A stretch of 64,000 nucleotides of DNA from Durusdinium trenchii. Its lineage: Eukaryota > Sar > Dinophyceae > Suessiales > Symbiodiniaceae. Both the position numbers and the translations under genes were made by a program. Shown here in pieces: positions 46,651 through 57,338 of this stretch; position 1 is the stretch's first letter, and every line of letters begins with the position of its first letter. The notes beneath the pieces were generated by a model. It saw only the letters and a program-made list of their open reading frames with translations. It had not been told where the DNA came from and searched no databases. The stretch is taken from positions 385,320-449,319 of the forward strand of contig CAXAMN010026473.1 in the NCBI GenBank assembly GCA_963970005.1. Reading direction: 5' to 3'.

Positions 46651-46868
46651 CCAGGTGTCTGAAGCAAAAGATAAAAACGTAACTCCTTGATCTTTCGCAT
46701 GAAGAGGTTGGCCTCGTAGTTCAGCTCCTGCCACGTGAACGGGTTTCCCGCGGGCCCAAGGGCCAAGGGCCGAAGGTGCTTTCGCTATGACCGCAGTGAA
46801 CGTTGTATACTATCGTTGTATCTAGAGAGAGAGAGAGAGAGAAGATGGGTTGGAAGTTGCTCCCGGGC

Positions 46869-46955
46869 TCCCTAGATAGTATGACTAGTAGCTTCTTGCT
46901 CCTAGTAGCGATGGCCTCCAAACTACTTGCAATGGCCTCCACCTAATAGCGTCCT
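46869..46955. repeat. CTAGTAG-type modular repeat (inverted)
   Basis: GACTAGTAGCTTCTTGCTCC, CTAGTAGCGATGGCCTCCAA and related modules. Confidence 0.85.
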
Positions 46956-47416
46956 TAAAGATATTCTTTGACAACGGAAAATGGTGAGAACAAGGATCAA
47001 CAACTTGCGCTTGCAGTTCAGAGAGCTTCCTGTGGTTTCGGCCAAGAGGATCATCCTTTTGCGGCCAGCAAACAGTAGGTTTTTCATGTCGGCGCGTGCA
47101 TGGCCGCCGATGCTCTCATGCAAACCATCTCGCAACGCAGATTTCATAGGCTCCCTGTCATAGATAGAAGTTCGTAGATCCCCACGTAGAAAATGTATTG
47201 GAAACCGTGCCACTATCTATTTGGGGACCACTATATCTCAGCAATCTAACTATAGATACAAGACCACGTCACCACAATACCCGAAATCGCCCCAGGGGCC
47301 TACAGCTAAGCATTCCAGTTTCAAGAAGTTTCTGTTCACATTTTTCACTCCACCCTCCGTTTTTTGACCTTCACATCTTGCAGTTCCAGCTTCAACAGCA
47401 CACCAAAAATACAAAC

Positions 47417-47523
47417 CTGCCCGCGTGCGCGACCGCGCCCGCGACCACGCCCGCGGCCTGACCGGTCGGCAGCTTGGCTTGAAGCGCCTCGACCAGTTCC
47501 TTGGCGCTGGCGACCTTCGAGGT
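47417..47523 (-). CDS. Candidate exon, Ala-rich helix
   Basis: Minus strand. Acceptor TTGGCCCAG and donor GGGCAG|GTTTGT. The 107-nt frame reads TSKVASAKELVEALQAKL, then PTGQAAGVVAGAVAHA. Very regular coding composition. Confidence 0.55.
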
Positions 47524-47529
47524 CTGGGC

Positions 47530-50280
47530 CAACAGCCTCGGTCAACGGGACGGACATGCCAGGGGTCGATCGAGGCAGGTTCCGCTGAGAACGGCGGCGG
47601 GTTGAGGCTTCAGGGCGGGGTTCAGGTGGTTTCAGGGGAGGTGGGGAGGTGGGGAGGGGAGTTGCTTGGTTGGGAACCAAGACCTCCCCACCAACCTCCC
47701 ACCTCCCCTCAACTGATGCTTTTCAGGTGGTCTGTGGGATATCGAATATCTTGGCAACGAACCCTGATGTACCAAAGTTCTCCAAAGGGACCATGATCAG
47801 ACCGCCGGCTCGGTCTTTCGGTCTTCCCAATGGTTTTCGGTGTCTTTTTCGCGCGCGAAATCGCACGGGGGTCGAAATCGGGGCGCGTTCGGACAGGAGA
47901 TCTGCCGGGATTCGGCCGTCGGCACCCACCCGTCGTAAGGCTGGAGCATTGCTGAGGGTGGTGTTTGATGTTCTTGATGTCCTTTCTTCCCCAACAAACC
48001 GCGCTCAAAGAGCTGCGCTGTGTTTGGTGTTTCCATGGCAAGTCAATTCAAGAACCCTTGAATCTTCGTCAGCTTTCTTCTTTGGCGGAACCGGTGAAAC
48101 CGGTGGTCTTTGTGTGTCGTCCAGTCGTCATGCTCTGCTGAGCGTGTCACGCCGACGTTGTCTCTCGGGCGCCGAGTCGCTTCTCCACGGAGTCCGTCTC
48201 CTCCCTGAAGGGAGAAGAAGCAGACTTGGAACAAGAGAACGGTCTAAAGGTCTGTGGGTCTTTTGAAGAAACAAAAGAGCTGAGAATCAGCTTGGCTTTT
48301 TAAGAAGGGTCCTTCTCTTCCGACTTGTGACTGGCTTTTGTCCTGATTCTATCATTTGGGAGGTTGCTGCACCATCTGTATAGAACTACTAGGCTTTCAC
48401 TGTTCTTTCTGCTGGAACCTCTAGATCTCCTCAGATTCCTTTGGGTGAGCGGGAGGCTTGCCTGCCATTTGGTGACGTCATGGCACCAGAACTCACCCCC
48501 GGTAGGTTGACCAGACTGTCGTTCCGGTGCCAGGGACCCACAGCCACCACTTCAGCGGCTTAACCCTGATGGTACGAAGCCCTGGTTGCGGGCTGGGACT
48601 TCTCCAAGGCGGAGGCATTCGAGGGTCGACAGGCAGAGGTGGAACTGTGCATGGCATTTCAGCAGAACTCATAGGACATTCAAAGTGGCCTCTTTGGAGT
48701 CTCTAAGCCTTTACGGGCTTAAGTGACCTCATCCTGGGATATCAAAAGGATTCAAAAGGTCACTTTGAAGGTCCTGGTACTTGCCATGCACTCTGGGTTG
48801 AGACTAGCCCCAAGGCAGTGACTAGGAACTGAGGGAGGGAGAGGGGGGAGACTACTCTGAACTACAGCAATGGAAGAAGAGTGACACATCTCTGCCCGAT
48901 CATGTGCATTACCTACCGTAATGTTTTTCAATGTTTGTCCAGTTTCAGAGCCTCAGAAACCGGGACAAACCAGGACTCGTCCCAGTGCTCTTGATGGAAG
49001 GCCTAAACCTTGGCTTTGATGCCCCAATCTCCCCCTTTTTCAATATACCCTGTCTGTGGTCATCTAGTTATATATAACATATTGTGTCATAAATGTCCGC
49101 AAACTCATCCCCTCCATCCACCTTGAGAAGATTGAGTAGACGCTCAAAATCCCTGCAGAGAACCACTCAGCAGGCTCACAAGTTATGCCTGTGTACCCAT
49201 ACTTCGATTCAAGACAAATTTCACAACACTTCAACCAAGAAGCTACTTAACAAGATCAAACAAAGCGCAAGGGAACTCCCACGTCCAAAGAGATTGCAAG
49301 ATGAAACCCTCATGTGTGGACATTGCCTGATACACTAGGTCCCCACCTCAGGATTTGAACAACTAAACCAACCACGCAAAGCAAAAAACATGTCAGATGC
49401 CGGAGCTGGGAAATGGCTCCGGTTCAGACCTCCGGTGGTTGTTCTGTGACAGGCTGTTCCCTCTCCCAAGCAGGAACTCGCCCGAAAAAGGACCTCACCC
49501 TAAGACTCCGGGCACCTGAACCAACCTATAGGGTTCGGACGTCCGGAGTCCGGACCCTCGACCCGTGCTCGGATTGGGAGTTCTCGGTCCGACGTCGTCA
49601 GGTGTTCAGGTGAGGCCCCCGACTCGGAGCTGTCTTCTGGGATCACATCCTGGCACCGCCCGCGTGACGCGCGGGTCGTTGTCCCACGCGGCGCGCGTCC
49701 CAGTCGTGTGGAGCACGGCCCGCCGAGCACGGCCAGTCCGACGCACCCCGCAGGTCGTGCGCAGGTCGTATGGACACGGAGCTCCGAGAGACGGCGGATG
49801 CCAATCGGTGGCATCGAATCGGATCGAAGACTGAAGAGAAAACGGAACCGACCTGCGGTGAACTGGGTGAAGCGAACTGGTCAAAGCGTGTGTCGTCTTT
49901 TAGAACTGGAACTCTTGAACTGCTTGATCACGGTACAGTAACTAGATCCACTGGGCTTGATCAGATAGTCGCGTGGCTTCCAATCTGCTTCAAGATGGAT
50001 TCCAGAGGATCTGGGACTGTCATGACTGGTCATCAACAACCTTCAACGTTCTTCATCACTGGCCTTCTTGCATAAACTCTCCAATCTCCACCTCTCGCAT
50101 CCTAACCAGTGAGCTTCAACTATCTCAACCTCACCTCTATTGGGCCATTGCTTGGTTCGTTTTCCGAGTTTTTGAAGGGATTCTTCAATGAGTCTTCCAA
50201 GCTCTCCCCACTTTCACCTTCGCTCGTCCTCACCCCTTTCGAACACCGACCGAACACCGAAAACGCGACAACGCCTCTCA
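47530..50280. other. Presumed intron or spacer
   Basis: GC-rich patches at 47800-47930 and 49560-49800 have competing frames on both strands. Contains the foldback element at 48647-48791. No firm exon. Confidence 0.45.
48647..48791. mobile_element. MITE-like family F, long variant
   Basis: GTGCATGGCA at the left mirrors TGCCATGCAC at the right, and further in, GGACATTCAAAGTGGCC mirrors GGTCACTTTGAAGGTCC. The right arm includes GGTCCTGGTAC, as in family F. Confidence 0.7.
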
Positions 50281-50281
50281 C

Positions 50282-50397
50282 CGGCCGTGCGCTGGAGCAG
50301 TGCCACGTGCGGTGCCACGTGCGGTGCCTCCTTGGTCTTCGTCAGGCCCAGCGTCACCAGGCCGCTCTCGAAGTCCTCCGGTCGAGCGTGGCGGCCG
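50282..50397 (-). CDS. Candidate exon with strong splice sites
   Basis: Minus strand. Acceptor CAGCCCCTCTGCAG and canonical donor GGCCG|GTGAGA. The 116-nt frame reads GRHARPEDFESGLVTLGLTK and includes the duplicated A-P-H-V-A-P-H-V (a 12-bp tandem duplication in the DNA). Function unknown. Confidence 0.6.
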
Positions 50398-50643
50398 CTG
50401 CAGAGGGGCTGCGGCCGTGCAGTGGAGAGTTCACTTCCCATCAATCTATGTTACTCTTAGTGGCGCTGTTTTTCTTATGAATTCAACGACTGGGAGTGCT
50501 ATGTGTGTCTCCGGATTTCCTACTCACAGGAAGCGTGGCGGCCCCGTGGAACCGAAGCGATGCCGGTCGGTCCAACCCCGAGTTGTTCCGCGAAGGCCCG
50601 CGAACGCCCAACGAAACAAAAATCAAAGCACACAAACTGACGC

Positions 50644-50759
50644 CCCAGACTTCCAAGACCGTTAAAAGACTGGGAACGACCTGGTGAAATTGTAGTGTCA
50701 AACCCTTAGTTGATTCGGTATGACCCTATTAAATTCATGGTGGGCCAGGAAGCCTAGGG
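50644..50759 (+). mobile_element. MITE-like family D, copy 3
   Basis: CCCAGACTTCCAAGACC at the left, GGAAGCCTAGGG at the right, interior TTGTAGTGTCAAACCCTTAG and TTGATTCGGTATGACCC. Confidence 0.75.
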
Positions 50760-51209
50760 TGACAGGTGCTTGGTAATGAGAGAATACGGGTGAGTGCTTG
50801 AATTAGGAAGGTCTCCGACCAATGGGTAGACTTGTCTAGTTCCCTTCGTCCAGGGTGTCGGGGTCCCTATCCCTTTGGACCCATTCCCTCAGTCCCTTCT
50901 AAGCAGTCAGCAAACTGAGGAGCTTCCTTGCTAACTACCTTCGAACAAGTGAGATGTCTTCAGTGTCTTCCTTACTGGACCAAGGACTTGTAGCACTTTG
51001 ACTACTAACAATCTGGGTCCAAGGATTTCTTTGAAGAAATTGAACTGTAGTAGTGTGAGTATTTTCAAGTGAAGTTAGCTTGACTTGTGATCAGCACCCT
51101 GGAACTCCGGAACACCGAACCAATCACGCTGGTGACCCCGATCTTCACCCAGATTCGGTGGCTCCGACCGCAGTCGTTCCCCCCTGCAGTCGTGCCGGTG
51201 AGATCCCGC

Positions 51210-51310
51210 CTGTGTACCCTTTAAGACCTCTTCGGCCGCCTGTCGACGGAGCGTGAGCTCTTTCTCCTGGCGACCGCCGACCGCAAATCGAGTCAGAGAG
51301 CAGGCCGATG
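51210..51310 (-). CDS. Candidate exon, charged helix
   Basis: Minus strand. The frame includes RQEKELTLRRQAAEEVLKG within a longer open frame. Donor possibly near TTAAAGG|GTACAC; acceptor unclear. Confidence 0.35.
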
Positions 51311-52114
51311 TACCGAAAAAAACACCCACCCGGCCAAGTTCCCACACGTGCAATATGGAGGCGCTAACCGTCCCGTGCGCTGTCCGGAGGCTGCTGGACG
51401 ACCGGACGACCGGAGAGACCGGAGAGACCGAGACCGCAGACCCTCGGAGGCGCTCGGACGCCACGAAACGGCACGAGCAGCTCCTGGCAGAAACGAACGC
51501 AACCAGAGGACCCATCGCTGCGAACGGAGCGTTCGGGAGTGTTACCGACACCACGAATGCCCGACACCCGACACCACGAATGCTCAAGGGTTTCAAGGGA
51601 GATCACCCAAAGCGTAGTTGCTTTAAGGGAAGACTCTGAAAGAACTGCTGACATGTTGGAGCAGGGCCTGTATGCCCTTCACCGGCAAGGAAGATCCACA
51701 GATTTGTGCCGAGCTTGACGGTTCTTTGAGTCCAACGAGCACGGTCCACTGCATGGTCCACTCAAGTACCGAGCAAGCATGCCGACGACCCCAAGCACGT
51801 GCGGGCGTTTGGGCAAGACGCACCATGCCAAGGCCTTGAGTTTGTTCAGAATACAGCTGCTCCACTCAAGAAGCTGGTCGCCAGAAGCTGCTCACCAGGA
51901 GGACTTAAGCTGAAACTCTGCAAAAACTGCGAGAGGTAGGAAAGCTATGGAAAGCAGTCCTGTTCATCTGTCTCCTCAATATCCTCTTGATCCTTTTCTT
52001 GCCCTTTTTCTAGAAGACCAAAAAATCACAAAAACACGTTGTCAAGAAGACACTCATCCCCACCACCTGTTCGCCTGCTCTTCGACTCGCTCCCACACCC
52101 GATCGGATTTCCCC

Positions 52115-52290
52115 GCGCCTGTTGAGTCCTCAAGACCTTGTCGGAGAAGCGCATCTGCTCGTTCTCCCTTGTCATGCGCACCTGTTTTCCGTCGGGAAGT
52201 GCGCCGGATCCCGATCCGGCAACGCCGGATCCGTCCAGTCGGTACTCTCCGGAACGGGTCACGAAGAGAAGGGTCACGAGTTCACTCACG
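52115..52290 (-). CDS. Candidate exon(s)
   Basis: Minus strand. The frame reads ELVTLLFVTRSGEYRLDGSG, a Gly/Ser linker, then RMTRENEQMRFSDK. Possible donors ACAG|GTGCGC and ACAAG|GTCTTG. May be two exons. Confidence 0.4.
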
Positions 52291-53270
52291 TCGTGACACC
52301 GAAGGGACATCGAAGACACCCAAATCGCCGGAGCGATGGTTCTCGGTGAACAAGACCGTGAACCGATGATTGGGTCACTCAGCCGCCCACCTGATGACTC
52401 GGTACAAATGGAGGTGTAGGTGGTGCACCATCGTGTTCTGCCCAACTTGTTGGTATGGTCTACTTTCCGCTGGCCAAACAAAAACGAGACAAAACGATCC
52501 TTAGGTTGCGAGCTGATCCAGTCTGAACCGCTGTCCCCGAACCCACCGGACTGGTGCTTGAGTCAGGCGAGGCGATCGCTTTCCACCCAGTGAGCTCCCA
52601 GCGAGCTCTCCGTTTGGCTCCCCAAAAAGGCGCCGGAAGGGTTCAAGGGTTCGATCCAAACATCCAAAACCTGGTTCTTCAAAGAGGGACCCGAAGGGAT
52701 ATCGGTGCTTGCTGCCTGTCTGTCTGTCACAAGGTGCCAGCAAGGGTCAGAGAACTCCGAGGTCAACTGCTGTCGGTCCTGAGAGTCGTCCAGACCTTGA
52801 TTCTCCCAGTTTGTTTGCTGTCTGTTCCTTCAATTTTGCTCGTTCGACCTATTTGAGGATGTAGACAGACCAGACGGTCTGGCCGATGTCTCAACCCACC
52901 CAAAGACGAAACGTCCGCGTTGCTCGGAACGTCGTCCCGAGGCACCCGATGGGTCTGTTAGAGCCGACGGTCTCGGACCGCGATGTGTTGGGTTCTTTTC
53001 CCTCAAATGGACTTCACTCAAGGGACTCTGCAGGGGAACCACTTAGAACAACTTTTTTCAGTTCATGGCCCTACACAAGTACCGGACACAAGTAGAGGCC
53101 ATATAAGTCATGAGGCCAAATATATCGATTTTGTCCCCCTCCCTCAATTGAAAAGTGGCCTCATCTTCCTGCATGACCCAGTCAAAATGGGAAAGGTCAT
53201 GTTACCCAGCCATGAACATCACATTCTGTCATGTTACCAGCCCAGTTGGGCGCTCATAGCCTCATGTGAC

Positions 53271-53418
53271 CCCGCCTTCATGTTCTCCTGCCAGAGCTCG
53301 TGGCCTCTGGCCTCCCACTCATCCTTCGCCGCCTCGGTTTCGGGACGGTCGACCGGATGTTCCGCGAGGATCCGAGAGGCGGTGTTTTTCTCATGAAAGA
53401 CGAGTCGAGTCATGGCAA
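53271..53418 (-). CDS. Candidate exon
   Basis: Minus strand. Acceptor CACCCCAAG; the frame reads MTRLVFHEKNTASRILAEHP, then a Glu/Lys-rich helix ending NMKAG. A Met near the start leaves a first exon possible. Donor near GCGGG|GTCACA or a GC type. Confidence 0.45.
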
Positions 53419-53451
53419 CTTGGGGTGATGGATCTAAAAGAAAGAAAATGC

Positions 53452-53453
<2 letters not shown>

Positions 53454-53509
<56 letters not shown>

Positions 53510-53585
53510 GTGATGGTGATGCTGATGCTGATGATGATGATGGTGATGGTGATGGTGATGGTGGTGGTGATGATGATGGACTGAT
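53454..53585. repeat. GAT/GGT microsatellite
   Basis: Long GAT run grading to GGTGAT units, 40 bases from the candidate exon at 53271-53418. Confidence 0.95.
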
Positions 53586-53889
53586 GGACCTCTTGTGATT
53601 GTATCACTATCCACAACTCAGAAATCCACACCTCTCTATGGAAGCAAGAGTTGGTATTGGCTTTCTGGATTGTCGACGCTTTGCTTCAAGAACTTGGCAG
53701 AGTTTGCTATGCTCTGTTGGCTTCTGAAGCATCGGCCTCTCGTTGCAAGCTCGCCTGCAAAATCCGGACCTCAAATTGAAAAAGGATGCGACCTGCCAAG
53801 TTGTTTGCATGTGACCCAGTTTGAGACACCCCCACACATGGAAGGCCTGAAAAAAAAAGAAACACCTCTTTCGATGCGCCTGTGCGCAC

Positions 53890-54062
53890 CGTCCGCGGAC
53901 GGGTCCGCGGACCGCGGGGTACGCGCGCGGGCTCGGGTACGCCCCGAGGCCCTCGCCCGGTTCTGCCGCAGACGCTCCCGAAGACTAAAACGATGGATCT
54001 GTCGCTGCTCCTCCACATGCGCCTCGGCCCGGTGCGGCGGCCCCGGTTCGGCGCTGGCTTCG
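53890..54062 (-). CDS. Candidate exon, Arg-rich helix
   Basis: Minus strand. The frame reads PEASAEPGPPHRAEAHVEEQ, then RQIHRFSLRERLRQNRARAS. Open plus-strand frames coexist. Limits approximate. Confidence 0.4.
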
Positions 54063-54344
54063 GGATGTGTTGGGCAGCCCGGGCACCCACACCAAACACC
54101 TCAAAATGCATCAAAAGGCTACTGGCAGGCCCCAGTACTATGATATATCTCTATATGTATCTATATGTATGTTCCCACCCATCACCAGATCCCCACCATA
54201 GCAGACCCTCCCCATCTCCGACCAACCCTCAAAACACCAGCCACCCTCCCAGAAAAGGAAAGCTGGTCGGCGCCGCAGCTACGCAAACTATCCCCCCAAA
54301 AAAGAAACCATCCCCCCACCAAAACCTCCTCCTCCAAAACCCGG

Positions 54345-54470
54345 CCTGTTCGATGTGATCCATCTCGAAGGCCACGATCTCCTGCTTATGCCTGGAGCCC
54401 GTCCCGCACCGTTCGAACGCTGCGTCCCGCGATGGCGGCGACATCGTCAGCCAGCCCCATTCGGAGCAAA
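54345..54470 (-). CDS. Candidate exon
   Basis: Minus strand. The frame includes RDAAFERCGTGSRHKQEIVA and FEMDHIEQAG. Several AG sites inside make the acceptor uncertain. Confidence 0.3.
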
Positions 54471-55636
54471 AAAGGGACTGGGTCGGGAAGGGAAACTGGG
54501 AGATTCGAAGGCTCTACTTGGTCGAAGGGTTGGGCCTGGTTAGGGGTGATTCTACCTACATGAGCTACATGGACTCGTTTCACCGCGATGAGGGTTATAT
54601 CAGGGGGTCGCTATCACACCCCGGTCTGGTCTCAGAGTTGAAACAACAGGTGTGGCCTTCCACATCAACTCAGGTCGGAGACTAAGGATTCACATCTGGT
54701 GCCGCAGCTGCCCATCCAGCCGACTGGAAGCCTGCTGTGGATGGGCTCTCGGTCCACCCCCAAACATCATGTCCAAATTGGTAGATGCAAACATGACATA
54801 CTGTAAGAACTTCAGTAAGTCCTGACAGATTTCGTGAAGTCCTCTATGTTGTCCCCCCTCTGTTCAACCGACTCCAGGTCGGCGTTTCTTCAGTCCCTCA
54901 CACGGTCGCGGTCGCAGCGCGGGGATACGCGCGTAGGCGTTCGTGTATACTGAGCTTCCCTGGCTTCTCTAACTCGAACTTCCGAGTGAGTTTCTCTACG
55001 CGTGCTTGTCGCACCTGCACCCACGGCGAAGCAACAGGGAGTGCCTGTTCAGTTGGTTGCAGGGTCTTGAAGATGTTGGTTGCAGGATCCTCATCGAACC
55101 CCGACTATCCCCACCCACCCATTACAGGTCCTCTGTTCTTGAGATTTGGACCCACCTGCCAGTTCTATCTGCTGCTTCTGGCTGGACACCAGGGCACATT
55201 GGCGTTGTTTGAAAGCTGTCTTAGACAACGACAAACGATGTTCCAGTTGATAGACCTTGGCATATGGACTCGTTCGGTTCCAGCCTATCCTGAGACTCCC
55301 TATAGGTCGAAGAAGAAAAGACCCACTAGTAGTCCCATCCTTGAGCTTCGTTGTGGCCCACTCCGATGTTGATGTCTCCAACACGGACCTCTAGCAGCTA
55401 GCACAAACGAGAACCTCCTCCTCATGTCACAAACATGACCCCAACTCCCCCGGTCGTTCACCGTTTGCACCCCCCACAGTCGCCACCGAAAAGACACGCA
55501 CCAATTGACTCAACAAACACACTGAAATTGAGATGTCTCATTCGTGCTTCCACCTCGCAGTCAGAAAGGGTCCCAAAATGTCCCCACTAGGAGGTGCTGA
55601 AAGGCGTCGGGATGCGAGCGATCCATGGAAGTCGGG

Positions 55637-55705
55637 GTGCCCCTGTCACTTCCACCCACTCACTGGATGGGGTGCTCATTAAGCACCCAACTCCATGTGA
55701 CCCCG
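55637..55705. repeat. Dispersed repeat, copy 1 (pair with 58018)
   Basis: GTGCCCCTGTCACTTCCACC, then CACTCACTGGATGGGGTG and CCCAACTCCATGTGACCCC; about 70 bases shared with 58018-58090. A GGATGGGACT tandem follows at 55736-55765. Confidence 0.8.
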
Positions 55706-55804
55706 AACGCAGCGTCAACGGGGTCAACTCACTCACTGGATGGGACTGGATGGGACTGGATGGGGTCAACTCACTTGTGTCCCCTCACTGGCCTAGGGAC
55801 TCAC

Positions 55805-55892
55805 TCTGTCCGAACGCAGCTCTTGCTCCAACCTCTCGTCCAACCCGCTGCGAACGAACGCGGGAGCGAACGCGGAGCGCCTTCATGGAGGC
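55805..55892 (-). CDS. Candidate exon, helical
   Basis: Minus strand. The frame reads RSAFAPAFVRSGLDERLEQE and LRSDRV, after acceptor-like CATGAAG. Confidence 0.35.
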
Positions 55893-56485
55893 GCCGGGCC
55901 AGCCCACACTGGCCTGCGTGGCCGGGTGGTTCCGTTTGGGCCGTTCCGTTCGCCCATCCAAAGCCCGCTCAACCATCTAAGCGTGGAAGCCCTTGGAAGA
56001 AGAAACCATTGAATCATTTTGCGATCACCTTCCAACCGTGTTTTGGGGTGCTTTTCAACTGGCAAGGCCACCGGTGGCCTTAGAATGGCAGATGGCATGG
56101 CTCTGGGTTACAAGCCCGGATGGGGAGGACATTCCGCAGTAGCTTCACAAACATGTTTAGAAAATCGAATTTATTGAAAAGAAAACACAACTATATAGTA
56201 TCTTACATGTCATTAAAAATCACAAGAAAAACCTGTGTTCATCGTACAGTCGAATTCTTTTTCAAGAAGTCGTCGTGGGCAAGACCAGAGCTCAAACGAG
56301 CTCAAGAGCTTTCTGGCAAAAACCATTGGGTCATCCTCTCTCCTTAACAGGCTTGAAAGGTCATCCTCTCTCCTATGTCCGCCAACTCAACCAGCCAGTC
56401 TTCCCCCCCCTCCCTCCCTCGTCGCAACCCGACCAGGCCTGCATTTCTAGAGCAGAAGCTTGGAGGGCCAGCACAGGACGCTCAC

Positions 56486-56542
56486 TCCTCAGGTCAGCAG
56501 CGTTCACGACGCGTCGTTCGCAGGTCACGACGCAGGGTGTCA
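56486..56542 (-). CDS. Candidate exon with GTGAGC donor
   Basis: Minus strand. Acceptor GAATAGAG and donor GAGGA|GTGAGC. The frame reads TPCVVTCERRVVNAADLR. Confidence 0.35.
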
Positions 56543-56831
56543 CTCTATTCATTTTTTTGAATTTTTGAAGGAGGGAAAGGGCAAAGAGGACACTGGAAAG
56601 AGCAGTCGAATGGAGATATCCATGATTTGACAAAAAAAACATCGGATGTGAAGGGCCGCGTTGAAAGTGGTTTGGCTGATTGATACTCGTTACGGCAGAT
56701 GGAGGAAAAGATCCTTGTGCTGGGGCGCTAGGGTCTCATACTTACTCGTCCAACTCATACTTCATCCCTTGCCTTCCCAAAAATGACCACTGATCTGTTC
56801 TTCCGATCCCCACGCCCCCAAAAACGCTTAC

Positions 56832-56895
56832 AGTACTCCGCGTCGCCGTCGATCTCGCGGTCCTTTCGGAAGCCATTTTCAGCTGGTAGAGCAGC
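56832..56895 (-). CDS. Candidate exon with GTAAGC donor
   Basis: Minus strand. Acceptor CGGCTCCAG|G and donor ACT|GTAAGC. The frame reads LLYQLKMASERTARSTATRS. A 15-bp tandem (GACGACGTTCGCTCC twice) lies just upstream of the acceptor. Confidence 0.45.
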
Positions 56896-57338
56896 CTGGA
56901 GCCGACGACGTTCGCTCCGACGACGTTCGCTCCGCGCTGGGCGAGTCGGATCCCCGTTCAGTGCCACGGTGCCACGGTGCCACGGAGCGTGGGACGACGA
57001 AGTCACGGCGCGACGGACGTTCCATCGACGTCATGATGTAGAGGTGTTGAATTTGGGAGACAAGTGACAAGCGAGTCCAAAGGACCATCTTGAAAGCTCC
57101 AGTTGCTTTAAACCTTGGAGGGGTGGAGCACGTTCTTAACAGGCCAATAGGTTAGGTTTCCAAGACCATCCCAAAAGAAGGGACATGTCAACTGCCAATG
57201 TCAGCACGACCCAAACACCTCTTCCCCTTCCTGGTTTTTCCACACGCCTTCAGATCGCCCATTTACCCCCCCACCAACCTCCTCCACCCCAAGTGCTGAA
57301 CGCGCCGCGCGTTTGTTTCACCGCGCGTGCGGCGTCAC

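Noticed and set aside
47649..48266. A 205-codon plus-strand frame
   Set aside because: No domain, uneven composition, and the antisense frame is also open; not enough to call a gene.
49093..49338. An 81-codon plus-strand frame starting with ATG
   Set aside because: AT-rich with no domain or conserved feature; plausible by chance.
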